From Megaustenia siamemsis (Eukaryota; Mollusca; Gastropoda; Stylommatophora; Ariophantidae): DNA of 64,000 nt. The notes beneath the pieces are model-generated. The model did no database searches and was not told the DNA's origin. It saw only the letters and a program-made list of their open reading frames with translations. The stretch spans positions 47,860,421 to 47,924,420 of the forward strand of contig JAVIAB010000139.1 of NCBI GenBank assembly GCA_032433765.1, given 5' to 3'. Shown piece after piece: positions 9,857-20,614 of the stretch (its first letter is position 1; the number at the start of each line of letters is the position of its first letter). Position numbers and translations under genes: made by a program.

Positions 9857-10432
9857 AGGGGAAATATAGTTTGTGGTCTTTAACTCCTCTGCTGGTCTCT
9901 CCTGCTGTTATTTTTCATTGTGTTTTTAATATTCCATCTATCCATTTTTTCTCATGGTCAGCCCTTGGGTCTGGTGTTCTCATGTTTATTGAAGGCTTGA
10001 TACGTTGTGTTTTGGTCTTTCTGTCTTATCACGTGGCCAAACCATTTTATCTGTTGTTTCTTTATGTATTCTATGGCGGGAATTATTTCTAGCTTTTTTC
10101 AAGTTCTTTGTTTCTGATCTAATCTCTCAGGCTGTTTCTTGTCATTCGTCTAACACATTTCATATCTTTAGTAGTTATTTTTAAAATTGATCTTGCATCT
10201 AGGGTCCATGACTGGCATTGGTAGCACAACGTTGGGATGAAGATTGTATTTAGAGTGCCTGTTTTGCCTCTAGAGTTATTTCCTTGTTGGACAATAGTGG
10301 TGATATGCGACTGATGATCTGACAAGCTTTGTTACATCTTGAGTCTATTCGCAATCATCAGCAATTTGAACATTTGTAGATTTTTCACAAATATTCTCTT
10401 TAATCTACCTTGTCTTTCTATTCCAGATTTAC
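9857..10432 (-). pseudogene. LINE RT C-terminal fragment in A2
   Basis: Near-identical copy of the A1 fragment. The minus frame is open from 10325 to 10119 through PTLCYQCQSWTL and CVRRMTRNSLRD. Confidence 0.62.
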
Positions 10433-12614
10433 CTATTCAGTCCTGAGAAGCACGTGGCTGTGCGTCAAAATCCACTGTTTCACTGGCTGGCCTGCGTACT
10501 GTGTTTGAAACCCGCAGTAGATCTACTCTGGCTATCTTTTGAAATCTTACTTTCAAACACCTGCCTTACTTTTTCGATCTATTCGTATGCCAATCTTTCT
10601 TTTTCATTCTATCTTGTTTTTACCCCATTACTCAAATGAACTGATAGTCCTTTACCCCTTAGATAGAAATTAACCCTAAATTATGATACCATCATCCCGT
10701 GTGTTACCAGGGCCTCATTATGAGGGAGGTAAAGAATAGTGACACTGTGACCTTCCAGGCATGTCGTAAGAGGCGACTATGGAGGTTGATCGATGGCTTG
10801 ACAAGCTGTCATTGTAAAAAGTATTGTTATGGAAACAGAGCCATAGATTTTAGAAGCAGTGATCTCTGCAATATGTGCCATTTTGGCACGCAAGGTTTCT
10901 GTTTTTGAGATTGTGGTTCTGCCCTATGTGCCGTCTTCCGCTCGAAAGGATAATAGATGATACCGTCGTAAAAATTACCACCTCAAAATAAAAAGTCTTG
11001 AAATTTGACAGTTTGCTGCCTGCAAACATCCCCCCTCCTAATTACTACTTCCAGCGACTCTTGGGTATTGGATTTGTTTCCCTTGATGTTGGATCAGACA
11101 TAAGCATGCTCACCATAAAAAGTACTATGTACGTCTGTTCGGGACATGCTTTGCAGTTGAAATGACCTAAGTAGTGATGACACAAATGACACCCTTCCTC
11201 TGACAACAATTCCGCTGTTTCTAACCTACATTCAGAACCTTTCCCCGCCATCTTGCTGCTGTAAAAATAATAATTGTTTATATAACGCTGTCAACAGTGT
11301 CCTGTCTGTTGTTTCTAACCTACAATCAGAACCTTTCCCCGCCACCTTGCTGCTGTAAAAATAATAATTGTTTATATAAAGCTGTCAACAGTGTCCTGTC
11401 TGTTCTTTCAGTTCATCTCATAAATTTGTTAAAATAACAACTGCCACCTTATAGCCCAGTGTTGATGACTTTCACTTTCACCGACGTAGCGGGCACAAAA
11501 AATATGTTTCAACTTCAAATGCAAATTTAACAAAATTGAAGCTGTCACAAAAATTATGACTTTCACTTCTACTCACTGAAATTATTAGGTTGTATTGTTG
11601 TAAAAAACAAATATAGATTCTAAATGTTAATATGACGAGATTAAATGTCATGAATTAAGCGGATCGTAAAATATTATTAATATTAAAAATATTATAAAAA
11701 ATAATATTAACGAACACAAAATCATAGATCTTCTCCGGATACATGTTTAACAAAATTGGAGTGGTCAAAAAAATTATGACATTTACTTTTACTCACAGAA
11801 ATGATTAAACTTTACTGCTGTATACAAAAATCTAGATTAAAAACGTTAATATGAGAGATTAAATGTTGTGAATTAAGCAGATTATAATATAAAATATATA
11901 GTCCAGGTGTAATTTTTTAAGAAGATAAGTTTTGACAAATCTAAATACAAAAATGCAGCTCAAACCAGCAGAATAATCAAAAAAGGAAACAATTCATCCT
12001 TCACTGACATGAGCTGACTTTAATGACCTCAGTCATGACCAATCAGATCTGATGCTACGCAACATTATAACTTAACAGATGTTCTGAGGGTTGTAGAGGT
12101 CATACATCGGTATATGGACAACAAGGCACTGGGGACATATCACACCACAGATGGTGGGAACTTTTCACTTTGAAGCCGTGGTTTCTTCATTGCATTATCT
12201 CCCCTGCTCTCTTGGTGGCGAGATTCAAAGCCTAGATCTGTTGGATAATGGCAAAAGACTGGAGGTCTTCATGTGCACTCTGAGCATGTTAAAGAAACCG
12301 TGGCAGTTTGGAAACAGAAAGGAATAGGTTGAAAATAACCACTGCATGGGTTAAACTGATACGACAAAAATCTTTCATAAAAACAACAAATTTTTGAAGA
12401 TTAAAAATGAAAGTATCTCTAAAGTTGGAGAATGTTTGCCTATATGGAGAGAGGCACCTAAGTATTTGGCTACCGGAGTGAAAAAATAGGAAAAAGTGAT
12501 ATTCAACAAATATTCAGTCCCTGTAGACTTCAGAGATATAAAGTTGGCATGTAAAAAACACATTTGTTTTAATCTGATCTGTCTCTTCTAATAATTTGTT
12601 AGAAATAAACTGAC

Positions 12615-12738
12615 CTTCTTCAATAAGAAGTTTAACTACATCTGGTCGTTGTATGGCCACAGCCAGTGACAGAGTTGACACATGATTCTAGTCCGTTATG
12701 TTCACATTAGCTCCGTGGGAGAGAAGTAGCCATATTGT
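12615..12738 (-). pseudogene. Ankyrin-repeat exon, copy in A3
   Basis: Third copy, and the nearest to the upstream exon at 17753-17865. That exon ends in phase 0 with LLHVAVVHGTME, and this one starts in phase 0 with TIWLLLSHGANVN. Together they make a single well-formed ankyrin repeat, which supports both splice sites. The in-frame TAG follows ITD. The exon leaves in phase 1. Confidence 0.62.
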
Positions 12739-12813
12739 CTGTGAAAACAAGTCATGATATGTGTCAATGTCATGGAACCTTGAGAATCATATTTCTCAAA
12801 ATCATATTCTTCT

Positions 12814-13060
12814 AGGGAGCCTCGGTAGCCTATTTGGAAAAACCACACAACTGGATGTTTGGACAACCCGTGTTTGATTCTCGCTGGAAACAGTGTGAAC
12901 TGTACTTGTGGTTGGAAAAAAATATCCTCGCAGCTGACCTTGTCGCTGGCACAAATGGGTACCAGGGTAGTACTCTGGGAAGGTGAGGAATGCCGTCTCG
13001 CATCGTGAGTTTCGATGCCAGAAGTGACACTATCCAGAAGTCTCAGAACACTTCTGGAGG
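12814..13060 (+). mobile_element. Putative SINE-like block (family 4) in A3, diverged
   Basis: Same start, but with many substitutions and small indels compared with A1 and A2 (for example CCCGTGTTTGATTCTCGC as the box B-like word). Divergence is confined to this block and its right flank, while the sequence to its left is nearly identical to A2. Confidence 0.35.
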
Positions 13061-13154
13061 TGGCCAAGCACATATGGGTGAAAGCTAGCATGCTAAGGTG
13101 CCGGTTCAAGTCTTGTACATTACCTTTATCTTCTTTCCTTCCTCATTTGTCTTT

Positions 13155-13745
13155 TAGCATCAAGGGGAGATATATTTTGTGGTCTTTAACTCCTCTGCTG
13201 GTCTTTCCCGCTGTTATGTTTCATTGTGTTTTTAATATTCCATCAATCCATTTTTTCTCATGGTCAGCCCTTGGGTCTGGTGTTCTCATGTTTATTGAAG
13301 GTTTGATATGTTGTGTTTTGGTCTTTCTGTCTTATCATGTGGCCAAACCATTTTATCTGTTGTTTCTTTATGTATTCTATGGCGGGAATTATTTCTAGCT
13401 TTTTTCAAGTTCTTTATTTCTGATCTAATCTCTCAGGCTGTTTCTTGTCATTCGTCTAACACATTTCATATCTTTAGTGGTTATTTTTTTAATTGATCTT
13501 GCATCTAGGGTCCAGGACTGGCATTGGTAGCACAACGTTGGGATGAAGATTGTATTTAGAGTGCCTGTTTTGCCTCTAGAGTTATTTCCTTGTTGGACAA
13601 TAGTGGTGATATGCGACTGATGATCTGACAAGCTTTGTTACATCTTGAGTCTATTTGTAATCATCAGCAATTTGAACATTTTTAGATTTCTCACAAATAT
13701 TCTCTTTGATCTACCTTGTCTTTCTATTCCAGATTTACCTATTCA
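13155..13745 (-). pseudogene. LINE RT C-terminal fragment in A3
   Basis: Third copy, open from 13631 to 13425 on the minus strand with the same PTLCYQCQSWTL and RRMTRNSLRD blocks. It is slightly more diverged than the other two. Confidence 0.6.
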
Positions 13746-14429
13746 GTCCTGAGAAGCACGTGGCTGTGCGTCAACGTCCACTGATTCACTGGCTGGCCTT
13801 TGTACTGTGTTTGAAACCCGCTGTAGATCTACTCTGGCTATCTTTTGAAATCTTACTTTCAAACACCTGCCTTACTTTTTCCATCTATTCATATGCCAAT
13901 CTTTCTTTTTCATTCTATCTTGTTTTTACCCCATTACTCAAATGAGCTGATAGTCCTTTACCCCTTAGATAGAAATTAACCCTAAATTATGATACCATCA
14001 TCCCGTGTGTTACCAGGGCCTCATTATGAGGGAGGTAAAGAATAGTGACACTGTGACCTTCCAGGCATGTCGTAAGAGGCGACTAAGGAGGTTGATCGAT
14101 GGCTTGACAAGCTGTCATTGTAAAAAGTATTGTTATGGAAACAGAGCCATAGATTTTAGAAGCAGTGATCTCTGCAATATGTGTCATATTGGCACGCAAG
14201 GTTTCTGTTTTTGAGATTGTGGTTCTGCCCTATGTGCCGTCTTCCGCTCGAAAGGACAATAGATGATACCGTCGTAAAAATTACCACCTCAAAATAAAAA
14301 GTCTTGAAATTTGACAGTTTGCTGCCTGCAAACATCCACCCTCCTAATTACTACTTCCAGCGACTCTTGAGTATAGGATTTGTTTCCCTTGATGTTGGAT
14401 CAGACATAAGAATGCTCACCATAAAAAGT

Positions 14430-15170
14430 ACTATGCACGTCTGTTCGGGACATGCTCTGTAGCTGAAATGACCTAAGTCGCTTTGACACAAATGCCCTTC
14501 CCCTGACAACAATTCCGCTGTTTCTAACCTACATTCAGAACCTTTCCCCGCCATCTTGCTGCTGTAAAAATAATAATTGTTTATATAACGCTGTCAACAG
14601 TGTCCTGTCTGTTGTTTCTAACCTACAATCAGAACCTTTCCCCGCCACCTTGCTGCTGTAAAAATAATAATTGTTTATATAATGCTGTCAACAATGTCCT
14701 GTCTGTTGTTTCAGTTCATCTCACAAATTTGCTAAAATAACAACTGCCACCTAATAGCCCAGTGTTGATCACTTTCACCAACGCAGCGAGCACAAAAATA
14801 TGTTTCCACTTCAAATGCAAATTTAACAAAATTGAAGCGGTCACAAAAATTATGACTTTTACTTCTACTCACTAAAATTATTAGGTTGTATTGTTGTATA
14901 AACAAATATTGATTCTAAATGTTAATATGAGAGATTAAATGTCGTGAATTAAGCGGATCGTAAAATTTTATTAATATCACTTATGAACACTGAAGCCACG
15001 AGCACAAAAACACAGATCTTCTCCGGATTAACAAAATTGGAGTAGTCAAAAATATGACTTTCACTTTTACTCGCAGAAATGATTAAACTTTACTGCTGTA
15101 TACAAAAATCTTGATTAAAAACGTTAATATGAGATATTAAATGTCGTGAATTAAGTGGATCGTAATAAAA
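14430..15170. repeat. Left arm of a diverged inverted duplication
   Basis: The end of A3 (TTCGGGACATGCTCTG through AATATGAGATATTAAATG) is found in reverse complement at 16750-17640, interrupted there by a SINE. Shared words include GACCTAAGTC, CCCTTCCCCTGA and TATTTTAGTAAATTTG on opposite strands. Confidence 0.65.
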
Positions 15171-15180
15171 ATTATAGTCC

Positions 15181-16749
15181 AAGGTATCATTTTTCTAGCC
15201 GTGGAGGGCTAGAAACATTCCGTTCAGACTTAGCTGGAGGGAATTACGTATTTGACATGACAACTGCATAAAACTAAGGTAGATATCGAAAGAGCAGGCG
15301 TTCAGGTGTGTATGGTGAGCAGGCATTCAGGTGTGTATGGTATCATACAAAATTGGTTGTTTTTTTTTATTTCTGAAATTTTTCAAGAGATTAATTTTTT
15401 CTATTATGATGGGGGAAATCTCCTTGAAGACTCACTTAGAATCATCTCTCAGCTCAGAGTTTGACTCCATGATCCATGTCATATCCATACTAGATAGTTG
15501 TAAATGTATACCTGTAACAAAAATTTGAAAGAGTAATAAGAAAAATAATGGATGCCCTCCGCACTTCAAGGGATTGTCATGCTAGTGCCCAAATTTTCAC
15601 AGCTTTTTGTCACTGATATTTTAGTTGATTTGCTGATTGGGTGGGTACCACTTTCCACCTGATGCCATAGTTATGAAAATGCAAGTCGAGTCTCAAAATC
15701 GCAACTTACAATATTTTCCTAAACACAGGAAACATTTAAAGAATAAAACCAACAGAATGGATACATCTAAGAAAAGTTATGACAATAATTATTCTTTACA
15801 TCCCTCAAAATCTCTCAAAATGAGCAGTAATTTATTTATTTTAAAGTGAAGACAAATGCATTCATCTGCGGTGCCCGGTACAGTTTTACGATGGACAGAA
15901 ACATAGGTCTGGTATGTTGTGATGGTCTCGTTTTATCAGAAGTAATGATAGAGTTCTCCTAATTTTTTTTGTTTTCAGTTTCAATAAAAAGAACTGACTA
16001 TGACCCAGCATATATAAGGCCTATTATCTATTACAGTCTAATACTTGTCTCTGCGTGGGTAAACACAAAGCTGTGTAGCAAATGTTCAAAGAAAATACTA
16101 TTTTTGAAACTCCAAATGTAATAATCAAGTGGTAGTAATTTATATGACGATATCATGAAAACATCACTCACAGATAGGTCTCGTAATCTAAAGTTAGGTG
16201 GGCGTAGATGTATTATTTTGAGCTTAACAGCCAAGCTTTGATATCTGTGCCTTTCAGCCTAACACATCTGACCTCAACACAGCATTTCTGAGAACTGGGT
16301 TGCCTACCCTTTTTGCTTGGCCAAACTGGTTAGTTTATTTCTACAAACACTACTGGGCGGTGGAGTAGGATCTTGATCAGTTCTGTCGTTTGCTGATCCT
16401 GACACATGAACTGTCTGCTCTCAACTCAGTTACTGGATGAGCAACTTGGTGCCCACCCCCATCTCATTTTCTTTAATACTTCTACATTACATTCGTCAAC
16501 AGGGCCCAAGACGCTGATCCAGCAACTGACCTAAGTACGGAAAGTGACCCACAGCTGACTGCATGCGTCAGGATCGACAGAGGGAAATATTTGCGAGCGA
16601 CAATTTGTCCACATCTGAATTGCTTCTCTTAAAACTACCACAGTAGTTTTATTCAGCCGTGATGTCAAATACAGAATTCCCTTCTGCAAAGCCTGACCAG
16701 AATGTTTGTCTAGTCTAATTAACATTGAACACCTACATTTGTTTATACA
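15181..16749. other. No recognised gene or repeat
   Basis: The spacer between the inverted arms. Short open frames (15331, 15637, 16031, 16531) show no domain or splice context. A 25-bp direct repeat (GGTGTGTATGG context) is present near 15300-15340. Nothing else is supported. Confidence 0.45.
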
Positions 16750-17640
16750 GAAATACAATTTCATAATTTCTGTGGGTAAAAGTGAAAGTCATAATTGTTT
16801 TGGCCATTTCAATTTTGTTAAATTTGTATTTGGAGTAGGTCTATGATTTTGTGGAGCTTTGGTGGTTAAGTGGTTAATGTGCTCACTTCCTGACCAGAAT
16901 GGTCCAGGTTTGATTCTCAGCAGTGTTGAATTTTAGTTTGGACTGACAAGGTTCCAGGGTTCACCTAGCCTCTAAAAATGTATACCAGAGATCTTTCTGG
17001 GAAGTAAAGGTGGCCTGGCAGGATACCGACAACATCACCCAAAAATGTGCAATGGTCATAGAAAAATGTGGTCACTAACACCATATTCCCCAAATGTCTA
17101 GCAAGGCATGGAGGGAACCTTTACTTTTTGTGTTTTTATACTCGCTACACAGGTGACCATATGTGAGTTAATAATATTTTACGATCAGCTTAATTCGCGA
17201 CATTTAATCTTTCATATTAACACTGAACACCTATATTTGTTTATACAATAATATAATTTGATAATTTCTGTGAGTAAAAGTGAAAGCCATAATTTTTTTT
17301 TTTTACTGTTTCAATTTTGTGCAATTTGTCTTGGAATAGAACTATATTTTTGTGCTCACAGTACCAGTAAAAGCGACAATCATAAACACTGGGTTATTTA
17401 GGATGGCAATTGTTATTTTAGTAAATTTGCGAGATAAACTTAAAAACAACAGACACCGCAACGTCAGCAGCGTTACATAAACAATAACTATTTTTATAGC
17501 AGAAAGGCGGGAAAAGATAATGAAAGCTGCATAGACAGCAATCCTAAATGTAAGTTAGAAACTTCTGAATTTTTATCAGGGGAAGGGCTTAGTTTGTGTC
17601 ATTGTGACTTAGGTCATTTCAGCTAAAGAACGTGTCCCGA
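16750..17640. repeat. Right arm of the inverted duplication
   Basis: Reverse-complement relative of 14430-15170, with moderate divergence and a SINE inserted at about 16851-17128. It holds one unit, not two, of the 94-bp internal duplication, so it split off before that duplication or lost a unit. Confidence 0.62.
16851..17128 (+). mobile_element. tRNA-derived SINE family 1, diverged copy c
   Basis: The head GTGGAGCTTTGGTGGTTAAG carries box A TGGTTAAGTGGTTAATGTGC, and box B is AGGTTTGATTCTC near 16907. The tail (GTGGTCACTAACACCATATT, then AAGGCATGGAGGGAACCTTTACT) matches the family-1 tail. It is clearly older than 5512-5772 and sits inside the right inverted arm. Confidence 0.6.
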
Positions 17641-17752
17641 ACTGGCATGTGTCCAATTCCAAGAAAATTGTATTGTGAAGAGGTTGTTATTACCTAAAGA
17701 TTTTATTTAGAGTTAAATACACAAACTTTATTTCTGTTTATCTAATATATAC

Positions 17753-17865
17753 CTCCATTGTCCCATGAACAACAGCGACATGCAACAGTGAGTTCTGCTT
17801 CAGTCTCAGCTGCCTCAACATTCTGGTCATGTCCTTGATGGTATACACAACGTCACTGGAATCTT
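17753..17865 (-). CDS. Ankyrin-repeat exon upstream of the A units
   Basis: Minus-strand exon of 113 bp bounded by acceptor GTATCTTACAG (before 17865) and donor GAG/GTATAT (17751-17752). It enters in phase 1 and leaves in phase 0. The 37 codons read DSSDVVYTIKDM, TRMLRQLRLKQ, NSLLHVAVVHGTME: a helical lead-in followed by the first helix of an ankyrin repeat, with no stop. Ankyrin repeats mediate protein-protein contacts. The parent gene cannot be named from 37 residues. An IkB/Bcl-3-like, ankyrin or TRP-type protein are all possible. Upstream exons would lie at higher coordinates, but none was recognised before the hAT element. Confidence 0.6.
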
Positions 17866-17973
17866 CTGTAAGATACACATCAAACAATAATCTTCTCTAA
17901 GATATACGTAAGATATACATGTATATCCTGGACAAAATATGGGAATAAAAAATACAAAACAAGAAAATATTTT

Positions 17974-18272
17974 CTAAAATATGTCTGCCAAAATACAGTG
18001 GTTCTACGCATTCTTGGCGTTGGGTCATTACGCTGGCATGTAATCATTTCGGAGTATCTGTTGATTGGGCGTTGGGTCCAGGGGTTAGGTTTAGCTTTAG
18101 TGTTAAATATTTATAAATATATTATAAATAATAACGCGTGACAAAAACGACGCCACTCGGCCTAATTATGATCTTCTGATCGAAGGGAATTGTGCGGTTG
18201 ATTACCAATCGGCGTAATGACCCCAACGCCAAGAATGCGTAGAACCACTGTATTTTGGCAGACATATTTTAG
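17974..18272. mobile_element. MITE with about 60-bp terminal inverted repeats
   Basis: Both ends read TAAAATATGTCTGCCAAAAT going inward, then ACAGTGGTTCTACGCATTCT, then TGGCGTTGG and GTCATTACGC, near-perfect for about 60 bp. About 180 bp lies between and contains no coding frame. A TA on each side is compatible with a TA target duplication (Tc1/mariner-like), but the family is not certain. The inner part CAGTGGTTC also resembles a Tc1-type end. Confidence 0.8.
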
Positions 18273-18343
18273 GGGACATCACTCTTCCAAACTGAAAGAC
18301 TATATCTGATCAAACTAGGAAATTACCAAAAAGAGTTCTTAAA

Positions 18344-20614
18344 TAAGGTGACCATATTTTTGAAATCCCATTCCGGGACGGAATAATTTTACTTCAATTT
18401 TCCACCAATAAAATTACATTTCTTCTTGCTGTCATTTTCAAGTGAATAATACATACATTTTAAAACATCTAATAATATAGACCTACAATACGCTATCAGG
18501 ATAATCAGGAGATAAAAAAAAAACAGTGATACTCACTTAAATTGAAGGTGAAACAGAGATGCTGTACTTTTCAGATGAGTGAATTTTCTGTAAAATGTCC
18601 GCCTTTGTATGCAGCATCTTATAAAATTCGACACATGTTCCCTCATAGTTCACTTTGGTGATCAACATGGCTTTTAAAGTTTCAATACCTAGTTGCGTTT
18701 TATCATTTGTCCACAAACTGTTCATCAGAGAAAACACTCGTTCTGTTGCAGCATTTGTTCCAGGTAGACACAAAAAGAACTCTGCCAACTTCAGAATATG
18801 TGAAACGGGCACATGATTGTTTCTGAAGTGGGAAGCTAGTTCAACCAAACGCTGCCCTGGTAATGTTTTATTAAGACTCCACTCACAAATTTTTTGTGAA
18901 GTAACGAACTGTTTCATGTAGACATATTCGTCACACATTTCATTTTCTGGAAAGTCGACTGAAGGCACTGTTTGACTCACTAATGATGAAGACTTCTCAA
19001 TATCTTCCCAATTTGGTGTTCTGTTCAGCATTACCCAGCTGTAAGACTCTAGGTTTTGAAAATTATTTGCAGCCCATTTCTTCAAATAACTTAAAGCTGT
19101 TTCATAAAATGAAGAAACACTGGCGTTAAACTTTTTCACATCATCACGTGGAAATCCTTCCATTTCCAGCTTTTTAAGGATTATCTGAACTCTTGATGGC
19201 AAGAAGCCGTCTTCCAGCTTGGACTCCAAGATAGCTTTCAACCTATTGATGTTGTCAATGACTTCAAATACAGTGACCATCTGTCCCTCTACTTTCTGCA
19301 CTGCTTAGTGAAAAGAGGATGCCTGACTGTGAACCAAAATAAGCCATGCCTCAGACAGTGGGTTTTCAAAGAATTCCCGTATACAAACTGGGCATCTGTC
19401 TTGAGATTGAAAATATGATTTTAGAGGCAGGAACATGTAAAGAACCCTTTCAACAGCAGGCAAGAGCGCAAGCCACCTAGTTTGTGCATAACCTAAAATA
19501 ATCTGGAAGTCTGTGTCGACAAACTGACAAAACTCCTTGAGACTTTCAACTCTAACTGTGTATGATTTGAAGTACAGATAAATTTTTGCAATAGTCATTT
19601 CAACATCAACAGGCAATACATCTGCAGCTGCTCGAACAGTGTTGTGGAAAATATGGCAAGCACACCCAACACCTATCAAACTATGTCCAAGGTTTTCTTT
19701 CAGTTTTGTGAAAACATTGTTCTGTCCTTTTCTTTCAGCGCCCCCAAAATTAGAATTTGTGTTGTCTGCACATAATCCAACTACTTTCAGTTCTAAACCA
19801 TTTTCAGTTAGACAGTCAATAAGAAAACTACTTACTATATCAGATGTTTCACCCGGCAATGACTTCAACTCTAATATTTTAACTGTCAGTCCCTTATTGC
19901 GATCAAAGTATCTGACAAGCAAAGGAAAAATCTTGATTTCTTTGTGGTTGGAGGCATCTGTCAGTATGGAGATAAATGTTACGTTTTCTTGGTCCCATCT
20001 CAACTCGTTTAGAGCATGGGGTGTGAACACATTCCGAATAATAGCTTCTGTTTTCGTACGTGCACAAGCAAATTTTGGTTCTAAAGTTACCTGAAGCAAT
20101 TTTGATGTGCAGTCCATAGATATAAACGTGTGATTGTGCATCACTGTATGATATGCAAAGGCACCTTCTGAACATATATTACATCTTACAATGAAGTCTG
20201 ATGACGATGTAGACTTTTTTATAAAAGGGTATTCCTTTTGTAAATCTTGATTAAAACTACAATTACGCATCGGTGCCAATTTTTGCGAAAGTGAAAGTGA
20301 AAGTTAGTAACACAACGAATATATACGAGATTTAAAACTAGAAGCGCATTCTACTGTTTTGATATTAAACAAAATTGTCTACACAGCAACGGAATATTTT
20401 TTTTTAATTGAAGAAATGTACGCCGTATACCAAAATGGCAAAATTGGTAAACGTTTGTGTCCCAAATTATTCTTTTATCAAATCAGGGACAAAAGCTAAA
20501 AAATATGCCAAAATCGGGACAAAACCGGTACGGCAGCTAATCCAGGAAAAACGTTCAAAAAAAATGTCAAATACCGGGACTGTCCCGGACAATCCGGGAC
20601 GAATGGTCACCTTA
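18344..20614 (-). mobile_element. hAT DNA transposon
   Basis: 2271 bp bounded by a 12-bp terminal inverted repeat TAAGGTGACCAT (18344-18355 and its complement 20603-20614). Subterminal CCGGGAC/GTCCCGG words are repeated, most densely near 20510-20600, as in many hAT ends. It encodes one transposase. No 8-bp target duplication is visible: the left flank is TTCTTAAA and the right flank is ATAGATCT. The right flank is the first base of the B macrosatellite. Confidence 0.85.
18537..20270 (-). pseudogene. hAT transposase, one in-frame stop
   Basis: DNA transposase that excises and inserts the surrounding element in the nucleus. The frame from the ATG at 20270 runs about 577 codons and is broken only by TAA at 19305-19307. 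Visible in order: an N-terminal degenerate zinc-finger region (CNIC); the first catalytic Asp block SILTDASNH; the second block GLCADNTNSNFGG; GCACHIFHN; TRWLALLPAVER; and, after the stop, the C-terminal hAT dimerisation domain FFLCLPGTNAATERVFSLMN. Length and motif order fit the ZBED/ZNF862-like hAT group. Apart from the stop it looks intact, so it is recently inactivated, and another copy in the genome may be active. The start was chosen at the first ATG after the in-frame upstream region. Confidence 0.88.

Larger units (their letters stand above)
8994..12310. repeat. Tandem unit A2 (3317 bp)
   Basis: Second direct repeat, starting GAAACAGAAAGGAATAGG and ending where the same words recur at 12311. 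It differs from A1 at only scattered positions over long stretches, so the duplication is recent. Confidence 0.92.
12311..15180. repeat. Tandem unit A3 (truncated)
   Basis: Third direct repeat. It matches A2 almost exactly to about 12830, is visibly diverged in the SINE-like block (12830-13150), and moderately diverged afterwards. Similarity ends near 15180. The mosaic pattern suggests gene conversion of the left part only. Confidence 0.88.

Noticed and set aside
18001..18250. Possible promoter or regulatory palindrome upstream of the ankyrin exon
   Set aside because: The palindrome is better explained as the terminal inverted repeats of a MITE.
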